From Alistipes sp. An66 (GTDB taxonomy: Bacteria > Bacteroidota > Bacteroidia > Bacteroidales > Rikenellaceae): 64,000 nucleotides of DNA. Below the pieces are notes generated by a model. That model did not search any database. It saw only the letters and a list, made by a program, of their open reading frames with translations, and was not told where the DNA came from. The stretch lies in NCBI RefSeq assembly GCF_002161445.1, contig NZ_NFHT01000015.1, forward strand, positions 1 through 64,000, in the 5' to 3' direction. A program made the position numbers and the translations under genes. How positions within the stretch are numbered: position 1 is the first letter of the stretch; the number at the start of each line of letters is the position of its first letter. Below, piece by piece: positions 25,059 to 34,850 of the stretch.

Positions 25059-28000
25059 TTAGAACTGAAGTTTGAGGTTGAAACCGTAGGTCCGGGTCAT
25101 CGGGAAGGTGACGGTCTCGATACCGGGGTAGATGTTCGTGCCGTTGACGAGGCTGGCGGCCTCGGGGTCGTACTGCGGCCAGTCGGTGATGCAGAAGAGG
25201 TTCGTCGCGAAGAAGCCAATCGAGGCGCCCTGCAGGAAACGCGTCTTCTTAATCAGGTGGGCCGGCAGCTGGTAGTCCAGACGCAGCTCCTTGAGCTTGA
25301 GGAAGTCGGTGCTGAAGGTGTTCGTCCGGGCATTGTCGCGGTTCCACTTGTAGGTCTGGTAGTAGGTGTAGACGTTCTCGGTGATGGTCGTGTTCTTCTT
25401 GTAGGTCACGTTGCCGTCGGCGTCCGTCACGGCGTTCACACCCGAAACGACCAGACCGTCGTCACGACCGGCGAGCGAGTTCTTCAGCTTGCCCTGGTAC
25501 GAGAGCGCGAAGTTGGTCGCCGAGTAGGCGTTGCCGCCGACCTGCGCCGTGAAGGTGGCGCTCAGCGAGAGGCCCTTGTAGCGGAGCGTCGTGCCGAAGC
25601 CGGCGCGCCAGTCGGGATTCACCTGGGCGATGTACTGGTCGGGGTCCGTGAAGGAGGGATAACCCGTCGTCTCGTTGATGATGGGCATGCCCGAGCAGTC
25701 GATGCGCTTGCCGTTCTCGTCGGTGTAGTACGAGCCCTCCGGGGCGCGCACCCAGTCCTTACCGTAAATCTGGTGCATGGCCTGTCCGACGTAGGAGTAG
25801 ATGTAGACACGTCCGCCGATGGTCGTCGAGGTCGAGGTCTGGAGCGGGGTCTTGGGGTCCCAGCCGCCCTGCAGCTCGCAGAGCTTGTTCTTGTTGAGCG
25901 ACCAGTTACCGTTGATTTCCCACGAGAAGTCCTTCGTGCGGACCGGTACGGCGCGGAACGAAACCTCGATACCCTTGTTCTCGATGCGGCCGGCGTTGAT
26001 TTTCATCGACGTGGCGCCGATTTCGGCACTCTGCGAGGCGCTGATAATCTGGTCGGTGGTCGTGGTCTTGTAGAGGGCCAGGTCGATGTTCAGCCGGCTC
26101 TCGAAGAACTTCGTGTCGAGACCGATTTCCCAGCTGTTGGTCTTCTCGGGACGAATCAGGGCGTTGGGCAGCGTCGTGGGCAGCGTGAATCCGCCGGGGT
26201 AGTCCGTCGTCGAGTAGTCGGGATAGAGCGAGAAGACGCTCGTGTCGTTACCGACGCTGGCCCACGATGCGCGGAGCTTCACCATGTTGACCCAGCGCGA
26301 GTTGAACTTCAGCGCCTTGTCGAGCAGGATGCTGGTGCTCACCGAGGGGTAGAAGTAGGACCACTGCGTGGGGTGGAGCGTCGACGACCAGTCGTTGCGG
26401 GCCGTGATGTCGAGGAAGTAGGTGTCGTCCCACGAGAGGTTGAGGAAGCCGTAGAGGCTGTGGATGGCCTTGTTGCTGCGGTAGGGCGATACCTCGAGCG
26501 CTACGGCCGAGTTGGCGAACGAGTACATGCCCGGACCCTCGACCAGCAGCTGCGAAGCCTCGGTGGTAATCGAGTAGTACTTGTTGCGCAGCGAGCTGCC
26601 GCCGAATGCCGCCGTCATGTGGAAGCGCTCCCAGAAGCTCTTGTCGTACTTGAGCAGGAAGTCCGACGAGTATTCGTACTGGCGGATTTCCTTGGTGCGG
26701 TACATACCGTCGGGATAGTCGAGCGACATCTTGGGCTTCTGCTGCGAACGCCACTCGATGTTCATGTCCATACCGCCGCGCAAGTTGAGCGTCAGCTCGG
26801 GGAGAATCTCGAAGGTGATGTTCACGTTACCGAACATGCGGTCGCGGTCGAGCTTGTTCAGCTCTTCATAGAGCGTACGGTAGGGGTTGTGGCCCTCGAG
26901 GCTGTTGTAGATAAGGCTCGAGGTGACGTTGTACTTGTCCTCGGAGTTACCGGCGTTGAAGTTGGCCATCGTGTAGCGGCCCTTCATGTACTCGTCGCGG
27001 TAGGCCGAGATGGGGTTGGTGTTGTAGCCCCAGATGAGGCCGTACATGGGCGATGCCTGGCTGTAGCCCGACATGGGCATGTTGTCGCTGTCCTTGCGGA
27101 CGTAGTTGACCTTGGCCGAGAACTGGATGCGCTTGCTGATTTTCTGGTTCAGGGCCAGTGCGAAGGACTGCTGGTTGTATCCCGTGTTGGGCATAATCCA
27201 GTCGTTGCGCGTGTCGGTGAACGAGAATCGGGCGCTGGTGCCCTTGCCCGTCGAACCGTCGATGGTGACGCTGTTGGTCCACGTCACACCCGTCTCGAAG
27301 AGTCCCGTGTACCAGTCGTCGGCATAGACCCACGGCAGGCGGGTGAATTCGCCCGTCTCCCAGTTCTTCGACATGTAGAGGTAACGCTTCTTGTTGGGGT
27401 CGAAACGCTCACCGTAGGTGTAGCGCGAAATCTGCTGGCGTACGGCGATGCCGTCCTTGGTCATCGAGGCGGGAAGACCCCAGGCCGATGCCTCGCGGTT
27501 GGTCAGCGACGTGGTGACGGCCGACGGACCGTACTCGGTCTGGAAGTCGGGCCAGAAGCCGGCCTGCTCGAACGATACGGTACCGTTGTAGGTCACGCCG
27601 ATACCCTTCTGCTCGCGGCCGCGCTTGGTGGTGATGAGGATGACGCCGTTCTGGGCCATCGAGCCGTAGAGGGCTGCGGCGGCGGGGCCCTTCAGCACCG
27701 ATACGCTCTCGATGTCGTCGGGGTTGAGGTCCGTCACGCCGTTACCGAAGTCCACCGGGGCGTCGGCGTTGGCGTAGTTGGCGCCCGAACCCGAAGCGAC
27801 CGTGTTGGTCATCATCGGGATACCGTCGATGACGTAGAGCGCCTCGTTGGCGCCGTAGTTGAGCGACGAGTCACCGCGCAGCGTGACACGCATCGTACCG
27901 CCCGGGCCCGTACCGGCCGACGACATGGTCAGACCGGCCACCTTGCCGTTGAGGTTGCTCACCCAGTTCGTGGTGGTCGACTGCGTGAGGATGTCGCCGT

Positions 28001-28394
28001 CGACCTTCGAGATGGCGTAGCCGACCGATTTCTCGGAACGGGTCAGACCGAGTGCCGTGACGACCACTTCGTCGATTTTCTGTGCGGCCTCCTTCAGCGT
28101 GACGTCGAGCCGCGTGCGGGGACCGACCGTAATCTCCTGCGAGTCGTAACCCAGCGACTGGAATATCAGAGTGGCGTCGTCGCCCGGCACCTCGATGGTA
28201 TAGCTTCCGTCGATGCCCGAGATGACGCCGTTGGTCGTGTTCTTGACCAGAATCGTGGCGCCGACCATCGGTGTTTTACCGTCCGTGTCGTAGACGATAC
28301 CCATAACGCTTCGGCTTTGCGCCCATGCGTTGCCCGCAAGCAGCACGAGCACGATGGTCGCGAGTAAGTTTCGTAGGTAAAATTTCAGCTTCAT
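25059..28394 (-). CDS. SusC/RagA-type TonB-dependent outer membrane transporter
   Basis: An 1111-residue protein. Order seen: signal peptide (about 1-25, ending GNAWAQ), carboxypeptidase-regulatory-like domain at about 28-115 (VMGIVYDTDGKTPMVGATI, GIDGSYTIEV), TonB-box-like region and plug at about 105-235 (DEVVVTALGLTRSEKSVGY, GKVAGLTMSSAG, EALYVIDGIPM, DDIESVSVLKGPAAAALYGS), then a long beta-barrel ending in an aromatic strand (RTYGFNLKLQF). It imports the ligand delivered by the SusD-like partner using TonB energy. Its companions in the locus are phosphoesterases and a sulfatase, not glycosidases. Confidence 0.95.
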   Translation of the reverse strand: MKLKFYLRNLLATIVLVLLAGNAWAQSRSVMGIVYDTDGKTPMVGATILVKNTTNGVISGIDGSYTIEVPGDDATLIFQSLGYDSQEITVGPRTRLDVTLKEAAQKIDEVVVTALGLTRSEKSVGYAISKVDGDILTQSTTTNWVSNLNGKVAGLTMSSAGTGPGGTMRVTLRGDSSLNYGANEALYVIDGIPMMTNTVASGSGANYANADAPVDFGNGVTDLNPDDIESVSVLKGPAAAALYGSMAQNGVILITTKRGREQKGIGVTYNGTVSFEQAGFWPDFQTEYGPSAVTTSLTNREASAWGLPASMTKDGIAVRQQISRYTYGERFDPNKKRYLYMSKNWETGEFTRLPWVYADDWYTGLFETGVTWTNSVTIDGSTGKGTSARFSFTDTRNDWIMPNTGYNQQSFALALNQKISKRIQFSAKVNYVRKDSDNMPMSGYSQASPMYGLIWGYNTNPISAYRDEYMKGRYTMANFNAGNSEDKYNVTSSLIYNSLEGHNPYRTLYEELNKLDRDRMFGNVNITFEILPELTLNLRGGMDMNIEWRSQQKPKMSLDYPDGMYRTKEIRQYEYSSDFLLKYDKSFWERFHMTAAFGGSSLRNKYYSITTEASQLLVEGPGMYSFANSAVALEVSPYRSNKAIHSLYGFLNLSWDDTYFLDITARNDWSSTLHPTQWSYFYPSVSTSILLDKALKFNSRWVNMVKLRASWASVGNDTSVFSLYPDYSTTDYPGGFTLPTTLPNALIRPEKTNSWEIGLDTKFFESRLNIDLALYKTTTTDQIISASQSAEIGATSMKINAGRIENKGIEVSFRAVPVRTKDFSWEINGNWSLNKNKLCELQGGWDPKTPLQTSTSTTIGGRVYIYSYVGQAMHQIYGKDWVRAPEGSYYTDENGKRIDCSGMPIINETTGYPSFTDPDQYIAQVNPDWRAGFGTTLRYKGLSLSATFTAQVGGNAYSATNFALSYQGKLKNSLAGRDDGLVVSGVNAVTDADGNVTYKKNTTITENVYTYYQTYKWNRDNARTNTFSTDFLKLKELRLDYQLPAHLIKKTRFLQGASIGFFATNLFCITDWPQYDPEAASLVNGTNIYPGIETVTFPMTRTYGFNLKLQF

Positions 28395-28427
28395 ATCGCG
28401 TTTCTTTAGTTATTTGTTCGGAAGGAA

Positions 28428-28465
28428 CGGGACGGCGGCGGCTCGGCGGAGTCTCCGCCGTCCCG
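28428..28465 (-). terminator. Intercistronic hairpin between the BACON gene and susC
   Basis: CGGGACGGCGG (28428-28438) pairs with CCGCCGTCCCG (28455-28465), 33 bases upstream of the susC start. There is no T-run. It could be an RNA-processing or stability element that separates susC expression from the upstream genes. Confidence 0.45.
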
Positions 28466-28476
28466 ATGTTCAGCTG

Positions 28477-31119
28477 TTATTGAACCGCCTCGATGCGCGG
28501 GCTGTCGGCCGTTCCGGCGCCGGCCCAGCGGCTTGTGCCGGTGTTGGGAGCCGAAAGCGGGGCCTCGTTGCTCGACTGTGCGTTGGCCATGCAGATGAAG
28601 CGGAACTCGATGTCGCCGTTGTTGATGGCGTTGGTGAAGGTTACCGTTGCATCGACCTCGATGTTGGTGCCTCCGTCGTTTGCCATGGCGTGGGTATACT
28701 CGACCGTCTCGCTGTTGACCTCCTTGGTCAGGAGCGTTGCGGCAGGCTTCCACTCACCGCCGTCGTTGTAGACCAGCTTCCAGAACTTGTGACCCGTTTT
28801 CGAGGTGCGGGTGATGCCCGTGAAGCGAATCTTGCTGCCGGCCGCAAGCGAGGCGACGGGTACGCGGAAGCTCCAGTAGTCGCCGGGCCATACGCCGGTT
28901 ACGAAGGGATGTCCCGTGCTGCCGACCTGGCGCTCGCAGACGTCGGGCAGTCCTTCATAGTTGTGGGTGAAGGAGATGTAGCCCGAGCCCTGGTCGGCCG
29001 GCAGGGCGTTCTTGGAGGTCGGGTCGCTGGCCTTGCCGTTGAAGAAGTCCTGGTAGTTGGGCATGTTCTCGGCCGAGAAGTTCCACTGTACGGGGGCCGA
29101 GAGGTCCCACATCTCCTCGGGCGAGTTCTGCGTCACGGTGATGGTCTCGGTGACGGGCTCGAGTCCCTCGGGGGTCATCGTGAGGGTGAACGAACCATTG
29201 CGGGCGGCACCTTCGTTCTTCTCGGCGGCGCTGACGGTCACCTCGACCGCCTGGCCTGCGGCGCCCTCGAGGGGCGATACCGTATACCACGTTTCACCGG
29301 AGGGAACCGAAGCCGTCCAGTCGTGGGTGCCCGTGACGGTGAAGGTTACGCTCGCCTCGGACGATGCGGGGTCGGACGCAAGCGTGACCGCGTTGTCGTT
29401 CAGCCCCTGGATGTCGAAGCTGGCCGGTGCGCCGGCCTCCTGCTTGACGGTGACGGTCTCGATGGTCTCACCGTTGACCTTGATGAGGATATGGCCCGTG
29501 CGGGCTTCGGTCGTCTTGTTCTCGGCGGCTGCAAAGAGCGTCTGGTTGTAGGGCAGGCCCGTGGCGCTCACCGTGGCGATGCCGCCCGAGAGCGATGCGC
29601 CGTTGTCGGCGCCCGTGCCGGTCGAACCGCAGCGTACGGCCGTGATGGTGAGCCAGTCGCAGTCGCTCTCGGCGCTCCATGCCTTGTTGACGCGGACGGA
29701 GTAGAGCAGCGTGGCGCCATCCTTCGATACCTCGTTCGAGGAGTTGTAGGTGCCGGCCGGCGAGTTGTCGACAATCTCCTTGTCGAGCGGCGTCTCGACG
29801 GGCTGCGGCTCGGGAGTCTCGGTCCCTTCGTCGGCTGCACGCGAGATGGAGATGTTGTCCAGATAGAGACGGCACTTCACGGCGCGCTCGCTGCCGAAGG
29901 TAATCTTCGTCTCGGCCGTTGCGCCGTAGACGAGTACCGAGTAGCGGGTCCAGCTCCAGACGTTGGTCACCTCGATGCCGACTTCGCTCTCCTCCATGCC
30001 GCCGATGGTGGCCGGGGGCGTTACCGAGACATAGAAGTGCGTGTCGCCGTTGTCGACCGAGCCGCCAGCCGACGAGTAGGCCGCCGCGTCGAACTGCACG
30101 AGCAGCGTGGCATTCTTGCCGGCGTCGATGTCCGACAGCGAGGGGGTGGTGATGGAGCCCATGTTAGCCGTCTTGCCCAACTTGAGGTGGCCTTCGTAGC
30201 GTGCGTATACCGACGGGCTGTAGGTGTATCCCTTTTCGGCTGCTGCCGAAGCCATGCCGTCGGTCGAGAGGGCGAATTCGTTGTTGTTCCTGCCGTCGAT
30301 GGCGACCGAAGGCCAGCCGTACTTGGTGTAGGGCTCAACCCAGTTTTCGGTTACCCAGCCGAAGTCGTCCTGCCAGAAGACGGTTCCCTCGGGATGCGAA
30401 TCCGAAGGCAGCATCTGGACGAGTGCGATTTCGCGTGTAGCCGTATTTTCGGGGTAAATCGGGTCGGTTGCCGTGATGGTCATCGTTGCCTCGTGGCGTT
30501 TGCCGTCGGTGCTGGGTTTGGGCGTCACCTTCACAGCCGTACGCTCGGAGGCCGTACCGTTCATCGGCGAGATGCCGACCCACGAGTCGTCGCTAAGCGT
30601 AATGTTCCAGTCGTAGGAGGCCGTTACGTAGAGCGTCGTGGCGGCCGACTCTTCGGCGGCAAAGGTCAGCACATCCTCCGTAAGTCCCTCAACCGTGATG
30701 CCTGCGGCACGGAACGCATCCTGACGCAGTTCTACAGTGTATTCGGTGTAGACCGGATGGAGGTTGTTGCCGCTGTTGGCGCGGATGGTGAATTCGCCCG
30801 TGCGCTCCTCGCCTTCGTTCTGGTCGGCGAGCACTGTGATTTCGATTCCCTGGCCTGCTTCGCCCTCCTTAGGCGAGACGACAAACCAGCCGGACGTTTT
30901 GGTGATTTCCCACGGAGCGTCGGTGCTGAGCAGGAAGGTTTGGGGCTCCTGGGCCGAATAGAGGAACGAGAAGCCTCCGTCGGGTATGTTCTCGGTGGTC
31001 AGCGTCGGAGGCAGCGGTTCACGGGTGCCGCTCTCCGTGTCGTCCTCCGAGCAGGCTCCCGTTGCCAGGAGCGCTGCGCAGAAGAGCGGCAGAAACCATT
31101 TGTTGCGTAATTTTTTCAT
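28477..31119 (-). CDS. Large BACON-domain lipoprotein (880 aa)
   Basis: A lipoprotein with lipobox LATGAC (Cys23) followed by SEDDTES. Domains by eye: BACON-like sandwiches at about 45-135 (APWEITKTSGWFVVSPKEG) and 140-238 (YDWNITLSDDSWVGISPMNG); a jelly-roll-like insert at about 245-430, starting FWQDDFGWV and ending CRLYLDNISIS, of the type seen in carbohydrate-binding modules; further BACON-like units at about 445-560 and 565-665 (HDWTASVPSGETWYTVSPLEG); and a C-terminal module at about 672-880 shared with the 565-residue lipoprotein of this locus. It is likely surface exposed and ligand binding. No catalytic motif was seen. It lies 19 bases after the phosphoesterase gene. Confidence 0.85.
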   Translation of the reverse strand: MKKLRNKWFLPLFCAALLATGACSEDDTESGTREPLPPTLTTENIPDGGFSFLYSAQEPQTFLLSTDAPWEITKTSGWFVVSPKEGEAGQGIEITVLADQNEGEERTGEFTIRANSGNNLHPVYTEYTVELRQDAFRAAGITVEGLTEDVLTFAAEESAATTLYVTASYDWNITLSDDSWVGISPMNGTASERTAVKVTPKPSTDGKRHEATMTITATDPIYPENTATREIALVQMLPSDSHPEGTVFWQDDFGWVTENWVEPYTKYGWPSVAIDGRNNNEFALSTDGMASAAAEKGYTYSPSVYARYEGHLKLGKTANMGSITTPSLSDIDAGKNATLLVQFDAAAYSSAGGSVDNGDTHFYVSVTPPATIGGMEESEVGIEVTNVWSWTRYSVLVYGATAETKITFGSERAVKCRLYLDNISISRAADEGTETPEPQPVETPLDKEIVDNSPAGTYNSSNEVSKDGATLLYSVRVNKAWSAESDCDWLTITAVRCGSTGTGADNGASLSGGIATVSATGLPYNQTLFAAAENKTTEARTGHILIKVNGETIETVTVKQEAGAPASFDIQGLNDNAVTLASDPASSEASVTFTVTGTHDWTASVPSGETWYTVSPLEGAAGQAVEVTVSAAEKNEGAARNGSFTLTMTPEGLEPVTETITVTQNSPEEMWDLSAPVQWNFSAENMPNYQDFFNGKASDPTSKNALPADQGSGYISFTHNYEGLPDVCERQVGSTGHPFVTGVWPGDYWSFRVPVASLAAGSKIRFTGITRTSKTGHKFWKLVYNDGGEWKPAATLLTKEVNSETVEYTHAMANDGGTNIEVDATVTFTNAINNGDIEFRFICMANAQSSNEAPLSAPNTGTSRWAGAGTADSPRIEAVQ

Positions 31120-31138
31120 GGGTTCAGATTTTTGCGGA

Positions 31139-33328
31139 TTAGAAAGAGGTATCCAGCTCCTTCGGACGCGTCATGCTCTCGCTGTAGACGTTGCCGAAGC
31201 GGTCGGTAACCGAAATTTCGAGGGTCGAGTTCTCGGACGAAGCCGTCACCGAGAACATGTGCGGACAGTAGGTCGAGGGGAACGTGAGCGAGTTCGAAAC
31301 GCCGCGCGGGATGTCGTAGGAGATGGTGTGGAGCGGGTCGCGCTTCCATACCTTCGAGACTTCGAGTTCGCGGTCGTTCTCCGTCACGGTGATGTCCCAT
31401 CCCGGCTCGTAGGCCCAGACGTTGATGTATACCTCGTTGTCACCCACCGAGCTGTAGTCGTTGCGGCGGTTGGGCAGGTTGCCCGAGTCGAAGGCCTGCT
31501 GGGCCTTCTCGTTGGTTGCCCAGTAGCTCTTGACCTCGTTCATGTCGTAGGTCATGAACTGCCGCTCGACGGGCAGGCCGACACCCTTGTACTGCCACTT
31601 GAAGTCGGTGCCGTTGACCGTGAAAATCTTGTAGCCGGCCGGTGAGCCGTCCGTGCAGACGTTGATGCCGGCGTACTGGTCGGTCCACCACCAGGTGCCG
31701 CAGACGGCGGCCACGTTCTGCTCGTAGACGTTGCTGAACGAGGGCGACTGGATGTTGCGGTTGACGTGCGTGTGGCCCGTCACGAAGGTGACGTCGGTGA
31801 AGCCGTCGAAGCAGCTCAGCACCTCGCTCACGTTGGTCACGGCGGTGGTCACGTTGTTGATGCTCGAATAGTTGTAGAGCGGGCAGTGTGCGCCGACCAC
31901 AATCGGGGTCGACTTGTTGTCGACATACTTGAGCTCCTCGCGCAGCCAGGCCAGCTGCTTGGCATCGAAGCGGCGGTTGTATTCGCGGTCGCCGATGACG
32001 CCCTGCGAGCCGCCGTCGTTGGTGTACTCCGTATCGTCGAGCATGATGTAGTGAATCTGGCCGATGTTCATCGCGTAGTAGACCGGGCCCATGTACTGGC
32101 GGTAGGGGACCTCGGCGCCGAAGTCATTGGCCACGTAGGGGTCGTTGTCGTGGTTGCCCATGACGGACCATACCTGGAAGTTGAAGTCCGCGATGGCGGC
32201 CTTGCACTCGGGCAGCGCCCACTTGTTCGAGTACCAGTAGAGGTCCCACGAGAAGTCGCCCAGGTTGAGCATGTAGACCTTGCCGGCTGCGGCGTTGTAG
32301 GTGGTCGTAATCTCCTTGACGAATCCGTCGCCGAACTGTACATAGTCGAGCGGCGTGTTGCGGTTGGCCAGGTGCATGTCCGTCGCAACGAGCATCGTGT
32401 GGTTGTCGTTCTGGGTCGGAATGAGCTTGAAGTCGAGCTGTTCGCACGTCGAGGCGTCGAGCGTACAGGGCTTCCAGAACTGCGGCATGGCCTTGCTGGT
32501 CGGGACGTCGTAGCCCGAAGGCAGGATGACGAAAGCCAGTGCGTTGCGCTTCTCGGAGGCGAGCCAGTAGAAGCCGTTTTCGTCGGTGCGGGTAATGAGG
32601 TCGCCGTCCGAGACGAGCACGTCGGCGATTCCACGGCCGTTGGCGTGGACGATGCCCTTGATGGTCATGCCCTCCTTGTCGGGAACGACGGCCGAGGTCG
32701 AGAGGAAGAGGTCGGCCGTGCCGAGCTCCTGAGACTCCGTGCCGCGGCGGAGCGTGAAGGAACTCTCACCCTCGGCAACGCCCGCCGGAACGATGAAGGT
32801 GAGCGACAGGTCGTCCACTTCGCTCGGCGTGATTTCCCACGAGTCGTCGCCCTGGCTGAGCACCAGTACGTCGGTGGCGCGGAATCCCTCGCCGCGGATG
32901 ACGGCGGGACCCTCCCACGAGGCGGAGATGGTTCCGCCCAGGTCGACGTTGATGACCAGTTTGACGGTCAGCGTCGAGGCGCCGAGCACCTGGTAGTCGT
33001 CGCCGCGGACCAGAACGAACTTGTAGGTGTGTCCGTCCTCAATCTCCTCGGGCAGCGTGAAGGCAAGTGCGTCCGAAGCGGAGACTTCGGTCTCCATTTC
33101 GATGTCGGTTTCGGCGCGGAGCAGCATGCGGTCTCCCGATTCGAAGCCTTGGCCTTCGATGGAAATCGTCATACCTTCGAATACCTCCATCGAGGTGTCA
33201 ATCACCACGTCGGAAACCAGTCGTCCTTCGTCTACATAGACGGTGTCGCCGCTGTCTTCGCATCCCGAGATGCAAAGCAGCGCGCACGACAGCGACAGAA
33301 CGGTTAGCAGCGTAAAGAGTTTTTTCAT
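31139..33328 (-). CDS. Surface lipoprotein calcineurin-like phosphoesterase
   Basis: A 729-residue lipoprotein. The start at 33328 gives the lipobox CISGC (Cys23). Two IPT/TIG-like beta-sandwiches (about 35-125, 130-212) come first, then the small N-terminal domain typical of this family (about 221-303, GIVHANGRGIADVLVSDG). The metallophosphoesterase core has intact metal motifs: DMH (Asp317, His319), GD (Asp358), GNHD (391-394), AHCP (His481) and GHTH (518-521). A C-terminal beta domain (about 575-729) follows. The family hydrolyses phosphate mono- or diesters; the true substrate is unknown. Extracellular location and SusCD linkage suggest it dephosphorylates a polymer or glycan before uptake. 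Confidence 0.9.
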   Translation of the reverse strand: MKKLFTLLTVLSLSCALLCISGCEDSGDTVYVDEGRLVSDVVIDTSMEVFEGMTISIEGQGFESGDRMLLRAETDIEMETEVSASDALAFTLPEEIEDGHTYKFVLVRGDDYQVLGASTLTVKLVINVDLGGTISASWEGPAVIRGEGFRATDVLVLSQGDDSWEITPSEVDDLSLTFIVPAGVAEGESSFTLRRGTESQELGTADLFLSTSAVVPDKEGMTIKGIVHANGRGIADVLVSDGDLITRTDENGFYWLASEKRNALAFVILPSGYDVPTSKAMPQFWKPCTLDASTCEQLDFKLIPTQNDNHTMLVATDMHLANRNTPLDYVQFGDGFVKEITTTYNAAAGKVYMLNLGDFSWDLYWYSNKWALPECKAAIADFNFQVWSVMGNHDNDPYVANDFGAEVPYRQYMGPVYYAMNIGQIHYIMLDDTEYTNDGGSQGVIGDREYNRRFDAKQLAWLREELKYVDNKSTPIVVGAHCPLYNYSSINNVTTAVTNVSEVLSCFDGFTDVTFVTGHTHVNRNIQSPSFSNVYEQNVAAVCGTWWWTDQYAGINVCTDGSPAGYKIFTVNGTDFKWQYKGVGLPVERQFMTYDMNEVKSYWATNEKAQQAFDSGNLPNRRNDYSSVGDNEVYINVWAYEPGWDITVTENDRELEVSKVWKRDPLHTISYDIPRGVSNSLTFPSTYCPHMFSVTASSENSTLEISVTDRFGNVYSESMTRPKELDTSF

Positions 33329-33371
33329 ACGGTATTGGTTTTTGGTTTTGTCGGTAATGTTCGGTTTCGGG

Positions 33372-34778
33372 TCATCGCAGCCGGACCTGTTCGGTGTAGC
33401 GTCGCCCGAACCGGTCGGTGGCCACGACGGTGACTTCACGCGTGCCGGCCGACGGACGGGCCGTGAAGTAAAAGACGGCGGGGCGTGCCGCCTGCGGACG
33501 GGCGAGCTTGACGCCGGCGCCGCGCAGCGAGTCGAGTCGCGCCGTATAGTCGGGGTCGGCCATGCGGGTGCGCTGCATCGAGCCCTTGTAGCAGCCGTCC
33601 TCGTACCAGACGACCGTCCAGTACGAGTCCCAGTTCCATGCCTTGACCACCAGGCGGTCGGGATTCGCGGCCGTCTGGCCCGGGAGCCAGACCTTCAGCT
33701 GGCGTTGGGCCGGCTCGTCGAGCCGCTGGTACTGCCATGCGAAGCTGTCGCCCTCCTCGCGGAAGAGCTGGTAGCCTTTCGGCGTGCCGTCGGCATTCAT
33801 CGGGTCGTGCCAGAGGTTGCCGCAGAGTTGGGCGACGTTGTGTTCCGTGACGCCGTCGCGCAGCTCGTAGTTCGAGTTGATGTGGGTGTGTCCCGTGATG
33901 AAATGCAGCTCGAAACCGGCGAAAGCCGCCAGAAGCGGCTCGATGGACTCCATCGTGTGGTCTATCCACGCCTTGTAGACCGGGGCGTGCATGGCGATGC
34001 AGACGCGCGAGCCTTGCGGCAGCAGCCGGGCGTAGCGCGACGCCCAGTCGAGTTGCAGCGAATCGAGTTGCTCGTCGTAACGCTTTTTGCCGTGATAGAC
34101 GATATCGTCGAGGACGATGTAGTGGGTGCGGCCCAGGTCGAATGCGTAGTAGGTCGGGCCGAAGTGGCGGCGGTAGTTGGCAGCCGAGGCGTCATCGTCG
34201 TTCACCGTGAGGTCGTGGTCGTGGTTGCCGATGACGGGATAGACGGCGATGCCCAGCTCGCCGAAGAGGCGCTTCACGCCGGCCATCAGCTGGGGCGAAT
34301 CCCAGACGATGTCGCCCAGGATCAATGCGGCCTGCGGGGTCGCTTCGGCGGCGGCAAGGGCGCAGCGGCTCTTCAGTACGGGGATGATTTCGGTCGAGAG
34401 GCGTTCGAAGTGGGCCTCTGTCTTGGGCTGCGGGTCGGCGATGGCCAGCAGCTCGTATCCGGCGGCGGGCGCCTCCTAGCGCAGCAGCTCGAAGTCGTAG
34501 CGCGACGTCCGCTCCTCGACCGCGCGGTAGAAGCGCGGGAAGCCCTCGTCCGAGGGGGCGATGTAGCCCGAAGGGGTCACCACCGAGACGAAGTGGGCCC
34601 GCTCGTCGAGGTCGAGCGTGTAGTTGCCCGCTGCGTCGGTCCGTGCAAAGGAGTATCCGTCGGTGACCAGGACGTCTCCGACGGGACTCTTGTCGCAGAG
34701 AACGCGACCCTTGACGGGACGGGCTGCGGTTTCGAGCCAGAGGATGCTCGCCAGCAGGCAGAGGAGCGCTCTTTTCAT
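33372..34778 (-). pseudogene. Second calcineurin-like phosphoesterase, interrupted by an in-frame amber codon
   Basis: A reading frame of 469 codons from the ATG at 34778 to the stop at 33372, broken only by TAG at codon 101 (34478-34476). The first 100 codons give a signal peptide (MKRALLCLLASILWLETAA) and the small N-terminal domain (VKGRVLCDKSPVGDVLVTDG). The frame beyond the TAG continues without loss into ADPQ (first metal motif), LGDIVWD, GNHDHD, AMHAPVY and TGHTHIN and a C-terminal domain. All catalytic motifs are therefore intact but downstream of the stop. A CAG-to-TAG change would explain it. The gene lies 43 bases before its lipoprotein paralogue. It is either recently inactivated, read through, or a sequencing error. 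Unlike its neighbour it lacks the TIG-like domains. Confidence 0.85.
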
Positions 34779-34850
34779 GGTTTCAGGGATTAAACCGGCA
34801 ATCAGGTTGAACAATCGCATCAGTCAGTTTCGCGGAGAAACAGAGCTCTG

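Noticed and set aside
25044..28367. 1107-codon open frame on the plus strand opposite susC
   Set aside because: It is the antisense shadow of the SusC gene; its translation is Val/Arg/Gly-rich with no domain pattern, while the minus-strand frame has a complete SusC architecture.
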